From Actinernus sp. WN-2022 (Eukaryota; Cnidaria; Anthozoa; Actiniaria; Actinernidae), in assembly GCA_030867875.1 (NCBI GenBank), contig JAOWCC010001368.1, forward strand, positions 7,735,714 to 7,799,713: a stretch of DNA of 64,000 nucleotides. Reading direction: 5' to 3'. Numbering within the stretch: the stretch's first letter is position 1; each line of letters starts with the position of its first letter. The translations under genes were made by a program, and so were the position numbers. Positions 12,701 through 20,787 of this stretch are shown one piece after another. Below the pieces are notes generated by a model. It was not told the origin of the DNA. It did no database searches and worked only from the letters and a program-made list of their open reading frames with translations.

Positions 12701-15700
12701 AATAAAGACATTATTATTATTATTAGAAATTAAGAAACCTTAAACCTGTTGAAGTCAGTAGGTTTAGCTCTTAAGTGTTTTCTTGTTTTTCGCGAAACAT
12801 TTCATGTAAATATGTACGTACGTAAAACCATAGTTAATAGAGTGGAATGGTTAGGAAACTCAGGGACCTTCTTTGTTAGCTTTTTTCAACCACTACCGTG
12901 CACAAAACACAATAGAAATTCCAACATGTTAATCAATCAGCCAATAGAAACGTGTGAGTTCAGTCGTTCAGGGAACGCTAATGAACTATGATCGTGCACA
13001 ATCTTTTGTCTTACCCCTTCCAACATAAATCGCAGCACCTTTGTTAGCCCTTTTGAAGTTTGCCGGGTTTCCTAACCATTCCACTCTATTAACTATGGTA
13101 AACCTAAAAACACGGATGATGGCCAGAGTTTTCTTTTAGTTTCGGTGGGGAAACTGGGGCGGATGCGCGCCCTGGGCTCGTCAAAACGCATGCGCGTGAC
13201 GTTTTGCCGCGGTATGGCTGTACCGTAATAGGGAAACCTTTTTTTTTTCGAACTATTATTCTGTTCTTGAAAGTTGGCTTTTTAGTAGTAATATAATACT
13301 ACCACCCTTAAATGCTGGCTGGTATGGATCAAGGGCAGGATATTACTCTAGTTAATTTTATTCTTTATATCTATAAGCTCATGCTATATAAAGTTAGGCC
13401 TCGGGAAAAACACCAAAGCTGGAAGACTTTATTAAAAAAATGAAATATTATCATGACGTTAAAAATCCATAGCAGAGAAAAATGGAAAAATTGCCATTCA
13501 TTTAAAAAAGTGGGGGAAACTAGCTCCCTTTCTAATTTGAAAGTCACGGTTAATTAGTTACGACAGTTAAAATAAATTTTAATGGTAACCAGAGAACACT
13601 GTAAGTAACGTATGCCCCATATGTATATCTATGTTTTCAGTGTCTGTATTATATGTAAGTAGTAGGTATATTTGTAGTATTACTTGGTGTATATGTATGT
13701 ATGTAAGATGTTTTGTTAAATAAAATTAATAATAAAAAAAGGGAAACCATTTCAATATCACGGCATGTCGTACAGTATCCGTGCCGTAATTCATTGCCGT
13801 AACTTTCCCACTCATACGAAATCTACTCTTTTTTCCTACTACAGCACATCCTGATGAACCGACCACTCAGAATGGAGAGCCGGGTCTCCAAACAGCCGTG
13901 TTATCACCCGATGGTGTTAGCGTTATATGTGACACATCATCCAAAGGAGAAGAGAAGAAGGCTGGTGCAAACAAGCAAAGGAAAAGAAAGTCACAGAATA
14001 ATGGCAGTGAATCTTCCACAATGGCGACCTCGCAGTTTGACATCAAGGCCAACAAGAAACGGCTGTCTGCCGAAGGAAAACCGGTGAAAAAGAAGAGCCA
14101 GAACGAAGAAAAAGTCAACAATAAGTCAAGTGGTAAAAATGATGAGCAGAACACTTACAGTGGAGGTTACAATGCCGACGAAACTCTGAAGCCAGCCGCT
14201 AAAGAGAAAAAAACAACACGGGTCCAGAAAGGTGTCAAAAAAGGAACAATGGATAAGAAAAATAACTCGAAAGATGACGGGAACGCCCTTAAATCAGACG
14301 CAATAGGAAACAAACCAGCTAGTATGACACGTGTGGACAATAATGAAACTAATCCAGCACTTTCGCACGTGCATGGAAACGAGCAGAACGCCGCGGAGGC
14401 TGCTAGTAGCCCTGTCAAGTCTGTCAAACCAATGCCAAAACTTATCAAACCAAAGTTTAAACCTCCATCAAAAACGAAGGCCTCAAACAACGCAGATACA
14501 AAGCCAAGCAAGATGCCAAAGCTTGTCAAGGCTCAATTTGTTAGTCCTGCGTTTGGTAAGACCGGGGCTAAATCCAAAGAAGTGGCTCCAAAAAGCAAAA
14601 AGGTCAAAGGAAAAGTCGAGGAGCCAACGAAATTGTTAGAAGAAAAAGTGGCGCATAAGAGAAGTGACGAGGACGAAGAAGAATCAAGCCAGCCTATAGT
14701 TCTAAAGAAAGCCAAGACAGTGACCCAGAAACGTGCCATCGAGAGCGATGACGAAGAACGGGATGGTGTACTGAGTGGTGAGTAGACACTTTAGGGTGCG
14801 TTCGATTGACCGTATTCCGGAATAGGAATAGATGGAATAGTCTCTGGAAATCACTGGTTCGGACATTTGTTTGCACTGTAAGCTACAAATGCTTGCTGAT
14901 ATGATATTCAGGGTACATTTAGTATTCCAGTGGATAAAAAATCCCAATACAAGGGATTTGTAGTGATCATTCTGTGTATTCTTATTCCGGAATACGATCA
15001 ATCGAACGCACCCTTAGTTTCAATGAAACATAATTCTTGGGTTGCACTCAATCCCCAGAGATTCAAATGACAAAGCCATGTTGGAGGACATAACAAGAGA
15101 AGCTAACGAGGAATCCTTTGTAAACGTCCTCTAACATGGCGGCGATGACGTCACGTGCAACCCAGCAATAGGCCTTTTGCAGGAAACAGTCACGTGCTGA
15201 TATATCACTTCAATAAACATTAACGAATGAATTGAACTCGTGATCCCATGGAAAAGGCTTTACTGGATGGCAAACTTTAAAACACTGTTTCAGTACAAAC
15301 AGTGTTCCCACGTTCAGGGAAATTTTTGCAAGGTCAGGGAATTGTCAAGGAATTTAGGATTTGGTCAGGGAAATCCCAAAAATCAATGAAAAGTCAGGGA
15401 ATTTTTATTTTCAGGCTTCACATACCAATTTTTGGGTCTGTTTTGTTCAATGTTGCTGTCCCAAAATAACGATTGAATATTAGGGAAAAAACGAAGTCGC
15501 GCTGGAGGTCAGTGAAAAATGCTTCTTCGTCAGTGAGAAGTATGGGAATTTTTTTCCTGTAAATGTGTGGGAACCCTGAGAAAGATCGGCAATCGATTGC
15601 AGATGGAAAATTAGACTTGCTCCAAGTAGAACTCGCTTAGTCACTGGGTAAGCGATTACTGGGTCAAAAAGCGTTCGCGAGAATCGAAGAGAGGTGAGTT

Positions 15701-18700
15701 CGACTTGTTTCACTTGCAGGAAATTCAATCGGGGGATTATGTTTTGGCGCGAAAACACGTACCCTCCCTTGGGTACACATGTGTAATTAATGATTAACCA
15801 ACACATTTAGGGTGAAATATGGGGAAGGGGAGAGACCCACGGCTGTTTCGTGGGCGACATTAGGTTCCAGACCATCTCTCTGTTTTTTAATTGTTTACCG
15901 CTGAGCGCGACCGCATATACGCGGGCACATAAACATGGCCGTTGTCGAGAATTACAAATACGTCTCGACATTATCTGTTCAGTTTGTGTGTTTATTTCTA
16001 AAAATAGACGTTTCCCGATATTCTTACCAATACATATGACATTTGTGCATCTCCTCGTTGATTTAAGTATCGAAAATCTTACTTCATGTAGTTTTGAACA
16101 GTGTTTTTCGGCTTGCATGCCCGAAGTTACGACGGACATCTTGTCACGCACTCTGTGATTTTTGCTCAAAAAGCAAGCCCAAGAAAACTACGAAGCAAGG
16201 TTTTTAGAGTCCTGGGTAAGTCATATTTGAGAAGAAAAAGTATTGTTTTCATCCGATCTTTCAATTGTTTTTAGGCACTATTTTTTTAGTGGCTATAATA
16301 GCCACGTGCTTTATAGTCCTTACCCTTACGCGTTTGTTTACGTCGATGTTGTTATTGCATTGTCTTCCATCTTGACAAAGCTGCTGTCGCATCTGTGGAA
16401 ATTTCCCCCAGTCATAACAATAAGCTAAGAACTTTCTGGGTCTTTCTAGGTGTATCAGCGTCCTGAAATTCAGGACAATGAACAACTCTATCGTGGGGTT
16501 AGGGTTCTTTGTATTTCAGGGTATTGTTTTGCTGTCGTTGGTACACCTAGAAAGAGCTCAGTTTCTGCAATCTGATCGGCTAAGAGGAGTGGTATTTCAG
16601 CCTTTAAACCAAAAATACACCTTCATCTCCCTCAAACAATCTAACCCTAACCACAGAAAAGATAAGCCTCATTTACTTTTGAATTGTCTAGTTTTATTTT
16701 TCTTGTTTGTGACCATTGATAATTAAATTAACGGTCTGAAAATTTCCATAGTGTTCTCTCTCTTTGATAGAGATTGACATGCATGAGCAAACCTGACCAG
16801 TTGAAAATCAAGCTAAGCATGTTATAGGCTCTAATAAAACATACTTTTTAGCCAATCAGATTTCAAGTTATATATTGCTATAATGTGTTTTTTGGGGGGT
16901 GGAGGGGGAGAGGATTGCCTCAAAAAAATGTTGTACTTCATCAAAAGAAATTTAAGAATAAACAGTCAGATTGTTAACGTTTTGTCCCTATCAATTCCAA
17001 ACCTGCCCACTTCACCCCCCTCCCCTTCCCCCTCCAAGCATACATAGGGCATTTTACAACTTAGTCTGTCACTGGAGTGGGGCATTTGCCAGCAAAGAAA
17101 AGTTGGGGAATTCCTCAAAGAGTCAAAGAAAGCAATTAATTTTACATAAATGTTTATAAGAGATTTGCACTTGTTCCAAAGCCCAGGGATGTAGATATTT
17201 AGCCAGGCAACAGGCCATTTCCCCAGCTGAATTAGCTTGTTTTCAAGAATGATCCTGCTTTGAGCAGAAAATAAGCAAAGAACATGATAATTATCATAAT
17301 AAAATGGCCCCTCTATTTCTGTTTGGTCTGGTTATCTTTAAAAATATACAATCTACATCCCTGAATTTAAGCACCACAATGGGGGCATTCGCATAGCTTA
17401 GCTTATCCCACGGTGAGGCATTTGGAAGGCTCTTATTCCAAAAATGTCAAATGTGCCATAAATGCCCAGGAGGTGGGGAGTCAGGTTTGGAATTGAGGAG
17501 ACATGGCATCCTTGAATGCTTCATCCTTGAATGCTGAACGACTGTACATAACTCTCTGTACATGGTAATCTTGCCATAAAAGTGATGACTCATTGCAGAA
17601 AGTACAGGTGAATCAAGGCTGCCATTTATAAAGGAGATCCTAAACCCCTGTTGAAAGCTGTCGCAGCTATTATGAGTTGCAACAATAAAGGAAGCAGGCT
17701 TCAAGCTTGAGGTACCAAAGGGTGAGGGTTTAGCAATGAAGGCTATAATCCCTGGAATGTTTTTTAACCTGAGAAAGTATGTACTGTGCAGTATTTTCCT
17801 CGTCAGCACTTGCTGTTCTATTAAAGCATAATTGAACAATAATTAATTACCACAAAATATGTTTTTATTTTAGAAGTGTTTGGATGTTTGCTGAATACTA
17901 AAGTTGAATATTTAAAATGTACCTGTATGATGTTGTTAAAACTTCATTTTGAAGGCATAGGAACATTTGAAATAACAAAATGCTTTTATTATGTTTTCAT
18001 AATAAAAACTTTCTTTTACTCGATCACTGCATCACAGAAAGCCAAAAGCTCTGTTAATGTTTGTATGGGTATTTTTAATTGGGGGAGCCGTGTGGCACAG
18101 TGGTTAAATGTTTCGCTTTCCACCTATGTGGCTCAGGTTCGATTCCCAGACATGGCACCATATGAGTCGAGTTCGTTGGTATCTTGCCCTTGCTCCGAGT
18201 GTTTTTCTCCGGGTTCTCAGGTTTTCCTCCCGCCGCACAAACCAATATGCTAAAATTCCAATTCGATCTGTCAGGATTAACCAGGTACAGACTTTGATCA
18301 GCTCCCACGGTTGTTTCAGGCCTCGTTAGAAATTCAGAAATCTACCTTTTCAATAAATATTACTGTAATAAAATGAATAAAACTTGGTGTCTATATCTGT
18401 GTCTTGGCTGTGTCTGTATGCAACAACATTATTATATTATTATTTAGTATGTATATGTAGTTTAAGGGATTTAAAAAAAATCCAAATTCGCTTAGTGCAT
18501 AGTCAGACACAGCCATGACACAGATAGACACAAGTAAGTTTTATTCATTTTATTACAGTATAAATTTATCGAAAACCTAGATTTAAAAATTTTCATACAA
18601 ACCCTTATAAATAGACATAAACAAAGCTTGGGCTTCCTTCATAAATATCATATTAGTTTATATTTATCAATCAAAACCTGCACAAATTGATATTGCAGGT

Positions 18701-20627
18701 TGGTTCAGTGGCTGGGGATAATATTTGTCAATACAAAGCGAAAAGGATGACTGCAAATTACGGCCCTACCGTAACTAACAGTGAAATTTCGTTAGTCAGT
18801 AAACTCATTAAATGGCCGATCTGATTATCGCGGCTGCATGTAGATGTGCTGATTATCATCTCAGCTAATTGAAGAAACGTGCTCATAACATATAACTAAG
18901 TAACTTTTTAAGCTTAGGTTTACGATAGAATCCATAAATGATCATATACGAAAATTATATTACTCTCGACAACAGAGAGCAAAATATTAAAGCTTATAGA
19001 AATATGCATGGCGCTCATTAATTAGTTCGATTTAGTCGAACTCAAATGAACGGTCGATCGAATGTTTGAATCTCAGTAACGAGTTAAAACTTTTAAAAAG
19101 ACATGCAAAAAAAATAGTGCAAAGTCGCCAATAAAAGTCATTCAAGAGAAAGGTTCAAAGAACACGTGTCTTACTCACCTGGTGATGTAAAAACCTTCCT
19201 TCCCAGTAAAATGATGGAGTTTCCACAGCTTACTTCGGTTGAGATATCTCAGCAATCCAAGGGCAACAAAATCACTCCAAACATATCATTAATAACTGTG
19301 AAAACCCCGTTGAACGTCTCAATGTGATCTCACAAGCACCCAACGATTTACCTTCGTGCTGCACTGTGGCTTTGTAGCTCGATGGCCGATTTATTTTGAA
19401 TTTGCCAACAGGATATGACGGCTAATTAACAGGTCAAGATGGGCGGGAAAGCAGATCATCAATCAAAGAGCGAAAACAAAGTTCACGAATGACGGAGAGG
19501 AGGTCTGGAACCTAATGTCGCCATTTTGGCGTTTTGAAACAGCCGTGACCGTGATTGATCCGTGTTTTCTCAGGCTATCGAAACTTCTTCTCGCAGCCTA
19601 TAACATCTGCGTACAAAGATCAGCGCATATTTCCTTGCCACAAGCTAAGTAAATATCAACCACCATAATAGTTGGTGATCGAGTTGTTACTTAATTTCGT
19701 ATGAATCACAAATCAAACCACGTACACGTGTGACGTCAAACAGGGAATTTACTGTCATCGTAGTGCACTCTGAGATGGTTATCTCAGTTTCCCATTGTTG
19801 TTGGGCGGTTATCTTGGATTTAACAATGGAAACTGAGATGTCCATCCCAGAGTGCACTGCAACAGCGGGGTTGCGATATAGTCTATTAGTATATACCTAT
19901 TAGTATATCACTTTTCGCGCGCTCTGATTGGCTACTCAAACAGTGAATATGATTTCATATTCACCTCCGAGCAAAGCAGCGATCATCTTGCGCGAGTTTT
20001 TGTCCATTTGAGAGAAAATAAAATAACTATTTGGTGCTGGCTATTCACCTGGAGTGTGGTATATACTAAAAGCGGCTCGGTAAATATCCACAACTGTTCA
20101 CCTCCACTTCGGTGAATAATTGTTAATTATCCTTGTGAATAATATTTACTTCTGATTTAGACAAAATTGTTGGTAAAATCACTGATATAAGCTTCAAATA
20201 TAACGTACATATTTATAAAAGGTTATTTATCGCTACCAGCAAGTTTTTGCATAATAAATTATTCCCTGTTGATGTCATATCATTAGCATACTTGAAATAA
20301 AAACGTTTATAACTCAGACGCAACACTCAAATCAATAAATATTTTACTCTTCAACTATTTACTTGATGCCGAATCGATTTTAATAATTAACAAAATGGGC
20401 TTATAGACACTGTAACGTCCATCTTTGCAGACGAAATGGAGGTTGAACTTGCAAAGCTTGACAAAGACATCGAAGACATGAAGCGCAAGCTCACTGATGA
20501 ACCCGATTGTACACAACAGTCTGACATTGACAAGTTTCTGCCGAAAGAAGCCAACTCCCCCGGCGCCCAGAATTATGGCTACACTGGAAAAACGCAAATG
20601 AGCACGGACGATTCGCCTGAATTTTAA
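584..20627 (+). CDS. ZCWPW1: ZCWPW1-like histone reader, CW zinc finger + PWWP (whole gene, 10 coding exons)
   Basis: Spliced model: 584-709, 1209-1353, 4173-4299, 6868-6940, 8270-8377, 8937-9020, 10138-10252, 11885-12190, 13845-14777, 20431-20627. The total is 2214 nt, or 737 residues plus a stop; every junction has GT..AG ends and matching phase. Seen: a CW zinc finger at residues 57-97 (Trp57, Trp68, Trp84; zinc ligands Cys60, Cys65, Cys86, Cys97), then a PWWP domain at about 121-180 with an intact P-W-W-P at 132-135, then a basic, low-complexity Lys/Ser-rich tail and a short acidic, probably coiled-coil C-terminal exon. Family knowledge: ZCWPW1 reads H3K4me3 through CW and H3K36me3 through PWWP in germ-cell nuclei, downstream of PRDM9. 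The human protein has 648 residues and the same domain order. The assignment rests on domain order plus the conserved stretch after the PWWP domain. The paralogue ZCWPW2 is less likely because the tail is long. Confidence 0.87.
868..948. repeat. Intronic perfect-type hairpin
   Basis: Arms of about 33 bp (TTTCTAAATACAGTGAGA at 870 and its complement ending near 947) are separated by a few bases in intron 1. This is typical of a minimal foldback element. Confidence 0.7.
1209..1353 (+). CDS. ZCWPW1: ZCWPW1-like exon 2 (CW domain core)
   Basis: The acceptor is TTCAATAG|GACACA and the donor CCAG|GTAAAG, entering in phase 0 and leaving in phase 1. It encodes most of the CW finger: W-A-Q-C, Cys at +5, K-W-R, and the W-V-C-S-M-N-P segment. 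Together these give three of the four zinc ligands and the Trp pocket known in this family to hold the trimethyl-lysine. Confidence 0.9.
2200..2790 (+). pseudogene. Broken tyrosine recombinase (Crypton / DUF3504-like) fragment in ZCWPW1 intron 2
   Basis: Three overlapping frames give one recognisable C-terminal domain. Frame 1 (2200-2430) has F-L-I-G-G-S-R-C and G-P-F-Y-L-S with V-W-Y. After a one-base loss at about 2431, frame 2 has P-M-G-V-N-K-I-N-S-M-M and R-A-R-K-T-V-V-S-K-L. After a second shift at about 2580, frame 3 has H-R-N-V-Q-S-L-D-D-Y-D-E-A-N. The R-K-T, H-R-N-V and D-D-Y segments match the catalytic Arg, His and Tyr region of DUF3504/Crypton-type tyrosine recombinases; the His usually before A-R-K-T is replaced (K-Q-R-A-R-K-T). 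It is dead and 5'-truncated. Further degenerate sequence may continue to about 3000. Confidence 0.7.
3330..3498. mobile_element. Palindromic MITE
   Basis: GTAATCATACGATTTCTCG near 3332 is mirrored by its near-complement ending near 3496. Arms are about 75 bp, with CTCGTGCAATTT repeated inside. Confidence 0.7.
3685..4060. repeat. GC-rich dispersed repeat with internal inverted copies
   Basis: Repeated words such as CAAAATTATCGGCACG, CCGATAATTTTGGGAC and GGAGTGCCGATAAT recur in both orientations. It is probably a degenerate foldback element just upstream of exon 3. Confidence 0.45.
4173..4299 (+). CDS. ZCWPW1: ZCWPW1-like exon 3 (end of CW, start of PWWP)
   Basis: The acceptor TTGGACAG|AT completes an Asp codon with the single G left by exon 2. 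The exon supplies the fourth CW zinc ligand (N-Q-Y-D-H-C), an acidic linker, and the first PWWP strand G-A-I-V-W-A-K-L-A-G-Y-P-W. The donor CCCTG|GTGAGT splits the first Trp codon of the PWWP motif (phase 2). Confidence 0.9.
4450..4697. repeat. 18-bp minisatellite (AATAAACTATATGTAGAG)n
   Basis: About 14 head-to-tail copies of an 18-bp unit, with one variant junction containing AAGCTTATAG around 4540. It lies in intron 3, 150 bp after the exon 3 donor. The period is a multiple of three and so gives spurious open frames. Confidence 0.95.
5278..5843. mobile_element. Foldback element with ~195-bp arms
   Basis: The left arm 5278-5475 and right arm 5644-5843 are inverted copies, with outer ends CTTAAAGTGCCTATCACCC and inner ends TGGGTAGACGTCATC. 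They flank a 170-bp spacer. The inner ends carry TGACGTCA-like words. Confidence 0.85.
5842..5915 (-). mobile_element. Fragment of the CGCGG-TIR MITE family
   Basis: GACCTCGGAAACTTGTATTTG through TCGGCCAGCGGAGCACC matches the subterminal part of the elements at 12385, 21879, 52875 and 53915. It abuts the foldback element on its left. Confidence 0.6.
6298..6661. mobile_element. TIR element with central palindrome
   Basis: TATTTCATACTTGAC near 6298 is mirrored by GTCAAGTATGAAATAA ending near 6661. Inside, 6375-6450 is a strong palindrome built on GGGATGTATGAGAAA and ATCCAGAT. The open frame through it is not considered a gene. Confidence 0.65.
6868..6940 (+). CDS. ZCWPW1: ZCWPW1-like exon 4 (PWWP core)
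   Basis: The acceptor CGGTTAG|G restores Trp and continues W-P-A-M-M-E-D-D-P-D-Y-G-Y-Y, very close to the PWWP of vertebrate ZCWPW proteins. The donor CCCG|GTACGT leaves phase 0. The exon is only 73 nt long. Confidence 0.9.
7260..7566. mobile_element. Inverted-repeat element
   Basis: TATGTCTGTCCTGATATTGAC (7263) and CTTGGCCTCTCTTTCGA (7317) recur as complements at 7433-7566. The TCCTGACCTGGCCTCTCTT word also recurs at 31978. Confidence 0.6.
7605..7812 (-). mobile_element. tRNA-derived SINE (family S1)
   Basis: Read on the minus strand, it has a tRNA-like head with box A (TAGCTCAGTGG) and box B (GGTTCAAACCC), then a tail with CAACACTTGGGGTTTTAAAA and TAAACGGTTAGACCTTC. The acceptor stem does not close, so it is not a functional tRNA gene. 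Relatives are at 9358 and 41580. Confidence 0.8.
7868..8056. mobile_element. Palindromic MITE
   Basis: AGCAATAGACCACACATT..CAATGTGTTTACTGGCGAAATAA at 7868 is mirrored at the right end (..CAGTAAACACATTGCAATGTGTGGTCTATTGCT). Arms are about 85 bp and include GTTCTCCCAACATC. Confidence 0.85.
8270..8377 (+). CDS. ZCWPW1: ZCWPW1-like exon 5 (PWWP C-terminal strands)
   Basis: The acceptor is ATTTCGTAG|ATT and the donor GGCCAG|GTATGC, phase 0 at both ends. It encodes I-S-Y-H-V-V-F-F-D-K-D-V-S-R-A-W-V, the typical closing strands of this PWWP class, then an acidic stretch. The last 44 bp of the exon recur without a donor at 8528-8571. A run of 25 G begins 18 bp into the intron. Confidence 0.9.
8395..8419 (+). 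repeat. 25-nt poly-G tract next to the exon 5 donor
   Basis: An uninterrupted run of 25 G starts 17 nt after the exon 5 donor; it could form G-quadruplex structure in the pre-mRNA. Homopolymer length may also be a sequencing or assembly uncertainty. Confidence 0.85.
8528..8571 (+). repeat. ZCWPW1: 44-bp copy of the 3' end of ZCWPW1-like exon 5
   Basis: Identical to 8335-8378, starting CAGGGAATTTAACGCTGATG and ending CAGGGCCAGG, but followed by GAAACTAC instead of the donor GTATGC. It is therefore a donor-less duplicate of coding sequence lying in the intron. Confidence 0.9.
8572..8792 (-). mobile_element. Dispersed repeat R1 (inverted copy)
   Basis: Its reverse complement matches 44270-44460 and 63405-63640: AATGGCAAAGATTCGATTGG, GATTTCGGTTACAG, AGAAGAGAAATACCAT. 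It abuts the 44-bp exon duplicate. Part of R1 is the unit amplified at 44.4-45.05 kb. Confidence 0.75.
8937..9020 (+). CDS. ZCWPW1: ZCWPW1-like exon 6
   Basis: The acceptor is CTCCATAG|ATC and the donor CCTGAG|GTAATA, phase 0 at both ends, 28 codons. Its Lys/Ala-rich helix (Y-K-T-Q-L-D-A-A-A-V-Q-A-R-K-A-L) lies where vertebrate ZCWPW1 has a similar alanine-rich helix just after the PWWP domain, which supports orthology. Confidence 0.85.
9057..9324. mobile_element. TIR element family M2
   Basis: TIR TACAGCTATTTCAAAAAGG at 9057 and its complement ending at 9324. A diverged copy at about 28927-29600 is interrupted by another element, so this copy shows the empty site. Confidence 0.85.
9480..9497 (+). 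repeat. Poly-G tract and G-rich intron segment
   Basis: A run of about 18 G is followed by GGGGTAGGGGAGGTAGGGG sequence to about 9540. It is potentially quadruplex-forming and strand-biased. Confidence 0.7.
9768..10024. mobile_element. MITE family M3 (GGGTTCCCAC termini)
   Basis: It starts CAGGGTTCCCACGGTCAAGG and ends ATGTGAGGGAACCCTGA. A fuller copy lies at 15298-15580 and a terminal fragment at about 48070-48115. Purine-rich words (GTCAGGGAA) repeat inside. Confidence 0.8.
10138..10252 (+). CDS. ZCWPW1: ZCWPW1-like exon 7
   Basis: The acceptor is TGTTGTAG|GAA and the donor CTTG|GTATTC, leaving phase 1. It encodes E-R-L-A-V-Y-G-F-E-K-R-F, matching the conserved E-R-V-N-L-F-G-F-W-S-R-F patch after the PWWP domain of human ZCWPW1, then a basic K-K-K-T-K-R-R stretch. 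Confidence 0.85.
10290..10515. repeat. Two-copy direct repeat
   Basis: GGACTTTTTCCGGCTATTTC..AAATCCTGCAGATATCCATCCTCTGAAATATAGAAAGTAT at 10325 recurs at 10433-10512 with about 85% identity. The function is unknown. Confidence 0.6.
11180..11310. repeat. TATTG-type simple repeat inside a short inverted repeat
   Basis: ATTGTATTGTATTG-rich sequence (11203-11282) is bracketed by GGACGACACGAATT (11178) and AATTCGTGTCGTCC (11290). The compact foldback therefore has a simple-sequence core. Confidence 0.75.
11885..12190 (+). CDS. ZCWPW1: ZCWPW1-like exon 8 (basic linker)
   Basis: The acceptor TTTTAG|AG joins the single G of exon 7 to make Glu; the donor CAAG|GTGTGT leaves phase 1. It encodes 102 residues of Ser/Lys-rich, probably disordered sequence with several K-K-A and P-K-K motifs. 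No domain was recognised. Confidence 0.82.
12512..12725 (+). mobile_element. Retroelement 3' end with (ATT)n tail, nested in M4
   Basis: The block is absent from the other M4 copies, where CAGTGAATTAC joins AAATTAAGAAA directly. It ends TGTATAATAAAGACATTATTATTATTATT, the style of a CR1/L2-like LINE or SINE 3' end. Confidence 0.75.
12828..13098 (+). mobile_element. MITE M1, complete copy nested in M4
   Basis: About 30-bp TIRs start CCATAGTTAATAGAGTGG and end CCACTCTATTAACTATGG. The flanks GTAAAAC and GTAAACC look like a short target duplication of the M4 sequence GTACGTAAAAC. Confidence 0.9.
13610..13742 (+). repeat. Probable retroelement 3' tail
   Basis: TATGTA-rich sequence ends GTTAAATAAAATTAATAATAAAAAAA before GGGAAACC. 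It resembles a polyadenylated 3' end; no coding part was seen. Confidence 0.4.
13743..13838 (+). repeat. Dispersed repeat R2, just before exon 9
   Basis: AACCATTTCAATATCACGGC..GTACAGTATCCGTGCCG and CTCATACGAAATC recur at 47840-47922. A part also resembles 1131-1150. Confidence 0.7.
13845..14777 (+). CDS. ZCWPW1: ZCWPW1-like exon 9 (long disordered tail)
   Basis: The acceptor ACTACAG|CA is in phase 1 and continues open through 14777. The donor AGTG|GTGAGT leaves phase 1. It encodes 311 residues rich in Lys, Ser, Asn and Pro, with repeated P-K-L-I/V-K-P and K-P-K-F-K-P patches and acidic clusters (D-E-D-E-E, D-D-E-E). No folded domain was seen. A 222-bp MITE starts 16 bp after the exon. Confidence 0.85.
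14793..15014. mobile_element. 222-bp MITE (family M5), 16 bp after exon 9
   Basis: TIR AGGGTGCGTTCGATTGACCG at the left, with its complement ending CGCACCCT at the right; TATTCCGGAATA lies just inside each end. Other copies are at 23146 and 43038. Confidence 0.95.
15039..15163. mobile_element. MITE family M6 (GGGTTGCAC termini, ATGGCGGC core)
   Basis: It starts GGGTTGCACTCAATCCCCAG and ends GACGTCACGTGCAACCC. Other copies are at 42789 and 51747. The arms contain AACATGGCGGC, a YY1-like word. Confidence 0.85.
15298..15580. mobile_element. MITE family M3, second copy
   Basis: It starts AGTGTTCCCACGTTCAGGGA and ends ATGTGTGGGAACCCTGAG. It is about 85-90% like 9768-10024. Confidence 0.85.
15615..15775 (+). 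mobile_element. Part of element M7
   Basis: AGACTTGCTCCAAGTAGAAC..GGGTAAGCGATTACTGGGTC..ATTATGTTTTGGCGCGAAAA matches the left part of the complete insertion at 29124-29549. Confidence 0.8.
15776..17870. other. Intron 9 segment without recognised genes
   Basis: Open frames of 90-130 codons at 15807-16169 (both strands) and 17447-17839 (minus) show no domain, and no splice sites in phase were found. Small inverted repeats occur (16439-16458 with 16537-16556, CTTTCTAGGTGTA). C-rich and G-rich patches lie near 16890 and 17010. Confidence 0.4.
18080..18345 (+). mobile_element. tRNA-derived SINE (family S2)
   Basis: The head GTGTGGCACAGTGGTTAAAT contains box A, and GGTTCGATTCC is a near-perfect box B. 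The body has TCCGGGTTCTCAGGTTTTCC. It is a different family from S1. Confidence 0.85.
18346..18562. repeat. Inverted repeat with ~65-bp arms
   Basis: TACTGTAATAAAATGAATAAAACTTGGTGTC..GCTGTGTCTG (18350-18418) is complementary to 18497-18560. It follows the S2 SINE directly. Confidence 0.75.
18563..19740. other. Intron 9, no feature recognised
   Basis: Unique-looking AT-rich sequence without an open frame or repeat that I could place. Confidence 0.3.
19748..19868. repeat. Short inverted-repeat element
   Basis: GTAGTGCACTCTGAGATGG..ATCTCAGTTTCCATTGTT-type words occur at 19760-19798 and as complements at 19829-19862. Confidence 0.65.
20431..20627 (+). CDS. ZCWPW1: ZCWPW1-like exon 10 (C-terminus and stop)
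   Basis: The acceptor TCTTTGCAG|AC completes an Asp codon in the phase left by exon 9. It encodes 64 residues ending at TAA 20625-20627. The start (M-E-V-E-L-A-K-L-D-K-D-I-E-D-M-K-R-K-L) is a probable short coiled coil. A PIP-box-like element was considered but is not clear. The 5.65-kb preceding intron is the longest in the gene, so a small unseen exon cannot be excluded. Confidence 0.75.
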
Positions 20628-20787
20628 CCGTTGTTATCTTTTCATCATCATTTCTTAGATCCTTGGAATCTGTCTTGGTTTGAGGTCTTTATTTAGTAAC
20701 CGCACGGAGTGATGCAAATTAAACTTATATCGCGCACTTTTGCGTTTATATTTAAAGCAAGCAAGCAAACAAACAGAAAACCATGAG

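Larger units (their letters stand above)
12385..13217. mobile_element. CGCGG-TIR MITE (family M4) with two nested insertions
   Basis: The termini CACCGCGGCAAAACG and CGTTTTGCCGCGGT are inverted. The interior matches copies at 52875 and 53915 except for two extra blocks, 12512-12725 and 12828-13098. It lies in the intron between exons 8 and 9. Confidence 0.9.

Noticed and set aside
13867..14739. Minus-strand frames opposite exon 9
   Set aside because: Antisense shadows of a Lys/Ser-rich exon, which read as Phe/Leu-rich membrane-like sequence by codon complement.
15807..16169. Overlapping ~100-120-codon frames on both strands
   Set aside because: Both strands are open over the same DNA, neither shows a domain or usable splice sites, and they sit in a ZCWPW1 intron.
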